Shown here one piece after another: positions 62,862 to 64,000 of a stretch of DNA of 64,000 nt; position 1 is the first letter of the stretch, and each line of letters begins with the position of its first letter. The notes below the pieces were generated by a model. It was not told where the DNA came from. It searched no databases and saw nothing but the letters and a program-made list of their open reading frames with translations. A program made the position numbers and the translations under genes. The DNA is from Pantoea sp. CCBC3-3-1 (GTDB taxonomy: Bacteria; Pseudomonadota; Gammaproteobacteria; Enterobacterales; Enterobacteriaceae), in assembly GCF_007981265.1 (NCBI RefSeq), contig NZ_CP034363.1, forward strand, positions 2,976,001 to 3,040,000, given 5' to 3'.

Positions 62862-63779
62862 TTAGCTCACTAACATCAGTTCGCGATCTTCAACCATCGG
62901 CTTGTTCAGCAGCGACAGCAGAATATTTTTTACGGCCTGGGCCGATGGAGAAAGAGGCAGGCGGGCGGAGACGTTTAGCGACAGCGGCAGATTCAGCGTC
63001 GGACTGTTAATGCGCGCCATCCAGGCGTTGGTAGAACTGACCAGCGCGCGGGCGGCTGACTCAGGCAGAACGGTCACGCCCATTCCGCTGGAGACGGCGG
63101 CGGTTAGCGTTGCGATAGACTCAATTTCACCGATGATTCGGGCGCTAAGGCGGCGCAAGGAAAATGCCTCGTCGACGCGCTTACGCACTGCGCTGTAGTC
63201 ACGCGGCAGGAACAGGTTCATGGCTGCCACATCGGCCAGATCAACATTTTGTCCCGGGCAGTCGCTGGCACCAACCAGATAAAGTTCCTCTTTCATCAGC
63301 GGCGTGCTGGTGATCCCTGCCGTTGGCGCCCGGTCGTAAAGCACAGCCATATCAAGCTGGCCATTCATCACTTTTTCGTTTAGTGATGTGCCGCTGTTTT
63401 CGTGTAGATAAACCAGGATATCTGGAAACTGTTCACGTACGGTGTGCAGCAACGGCATGGTAAGCGATGAGGCTGCCGTGCCGGGAGCCAGCCCGATAGA
63501 GACCTGTCCATTCAGCGCCTGGCCTGCATTAATGACTGCCGTTTGTGCCTGTTCACACTGCCGTAAAATGGTACGGGCATGAGCATAAAGAATTTTGCCG
63601 GCTTCCGTTGGAGTCACGCCACGCTTGGTACGGATCAGCAGTTGCTGGTCCAGTTCATTCTCCAGCGTCGCGACCTGCTGACTGAGTGCAGGCTGTGCAA
63701 TATGCAGCACTTCTGCTGCCTGAGTCAGGCTGCCGATATCGACGATTTTTACAAAATACTTCAGTCGTCTTAAGTTCAT
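62862..63779 (-). CDS. nac: Nitrogen assimilation control regulator Nac (LysR type)
   Basis: 305 residues from ATG at 63779, exactly the E. coli length; the start follows GGAGG and begins 'MNLRRLKYFVKIVDIGSLTQ' as Nac does. The helix-turn-helix 'AAEVLHIAQPALSQQVATLE' is canonical. Nac couples sigma-54/NtrC-controlled nitrogen limitation to sigma-70 genes. A sigma-54 promoter is visible 80-95 bases upstream. Confidence 0.95.
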   Translation of the reverse strand: MNLRRLKYFVKIVDIGSLTQAAEVLHIAQPALSQQVATLENELDQQLLIRTKRGVTPTEAGKILYAHARTILRQCEQAQTAVINAGQALNGQVSIGLAPGTAASSLTMPLLHTVREQFPDILVYLHENSGTSLNEKVMNGQLDMAVLYDRAPTAGITSTPLMKEELYLVGASDCPGQNVDLADVAAMNLFLPRDYSAVRKRVDEAFSLRRLSARIIGEIESIATLTAAVSSGMGVTVLPESAARALVSSTNAWMARINSPTLNLPLSLNVSARLPLSPSAQAVKNILLSLLNKPMVEDRELMLVS

Positions 63780-63857
63780 TTTGCCTCCGTCACGGATCCC
63801 GAATGCCATTGCTATGGCGGTAAGAAATAAGTTTTCTCTCTGGTACGGGAATGTTAT

Positions 63858-63874
63858 TGCAAGCGTCATGCCAG
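63858..63874 (-). promoter_or_regulatory. Sigma-54 promoter of nac
   Basis: On the minus strand CTGGCATGACGCTTGCA matches the sigma-54 consensus (YTGGCAYR-N4-TTGCW) at all defined positions, with the GG and GC doublets correctly 10 bases apart. It is about 80 bases upstream of the nac ATG. Transcription should start near 63846. NtrC sites are expected further upstream, near or beyond the window edge. Confidence 0.9.
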
Positions 63875-64000
63875 AAGTTGCCAAATAAGCACCCGGCAAT
63901 GCGTAAGGTCGCTAACAGGCGGTTTAATAAGAGAATCTGATTATCACCGGGGGAGTAATCAATTTTATTCATAGTGTGGAGGAAAAGGCGCAACATGGGT

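Overview
The window looks like an enterobacterial chromosome of the Erwiniaceae type (Pantoea/Erwinia-like). The reasons are a nac-cbl pair at the right end with a textbook sigma-54 promoter, a yecA homologue, a tRNA-Asn 3' fragment in the neighbourhood where E. coli also clusters asn tRNAs with nac/cbl, and plant- or chitin-associated functions. No database search was possible; identities come from recognising motifs and family sequences.

Region 1 (1-32105) is accessory DNA, read here as a genomic island. It ends at a 16-base copy of the 3' end of tRNA-Asn (32090-32105), followed at once by a strong hairpin terminator, as expected for the distal attachment site of a tRNA-integrating element. 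The intact tRNA and integrase would lie left of base 1. The island carries: (a) a branched-chain/amide-type ABC transporter operon with two binding proteins, an alcohol dehydrogenase and a divergent MarR regulator (1-5700); (b) a decayed zone (5789-10422) with an IS481-type element and its 7-bp target duplication, an AraC/MarA remnant, a quinoprotein dehydrogenase tail next to nine copies of an octamer, a truncated IS21 istA fused to a murQ tail, and a frameshifted transporter; (c) a large, mostly intact sugar-acid cluster (10559-28097); (d) an IS66-type element with a frameshifted tnpC; (e) a DUF3800 gene.

The sugar-acid cluster contains a uronate-dehydrogenase-like SDR, three enolase-superfamily enzymes (one clearly of the L-talarate/galactarate dehydratase type), an IlvD/EDD dehydratase, a GarL-like aldolase with all active-site positions, a GarR-like reductase, two sugar-acid MFS transporters, two further dehydrogenases, an FAD oxidoreductase, an esterase/lactonase candidate and three regulators. 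Together they can be assembled into an oxidative uronate/aldarate route ending in pyruvate and glycerate, with a second sugar-acid branch of unknown substrate.

Region 2 (32394-43792) is core or older accessory DNA: yecA without its SEC-C tail, a small protein gene, a TetR gene before a sugar-lactone-oxidase/GT8 pair, an orphan shortened phnH, a phage-type GH24 lysozyme, a very large ChiC-like chitinase with an embedded AA10 (LPMO) domain and no signal peptide, a tailspike-like depolymerase and a LysR regulator. The lysozyme plus signal-less chitinase resembles a type 10 (endolysin-dependent) secretion locus.

Region 3 (43965-60727) is a long minus-strand catabolic locus: Lrp regulator, class III aminotransferase, M20 amidohydrolase, hydroxyacid dehydrogenase, GNAT, two FAD amine/amino-acid oxidases, a complete dipeptide-type ABC transporter with a Tat-type binding protein, HAD, aldehyde dehydrogenase and succinate-semialdehyde dehydrogenase. 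It probably imports an amide-linked amino compound and funnels it through a GABA-like intermediate to succinate. Region 4 (61046-64000) holds a Phd/VapC toxin-antitoxin pair, cbl and nac.
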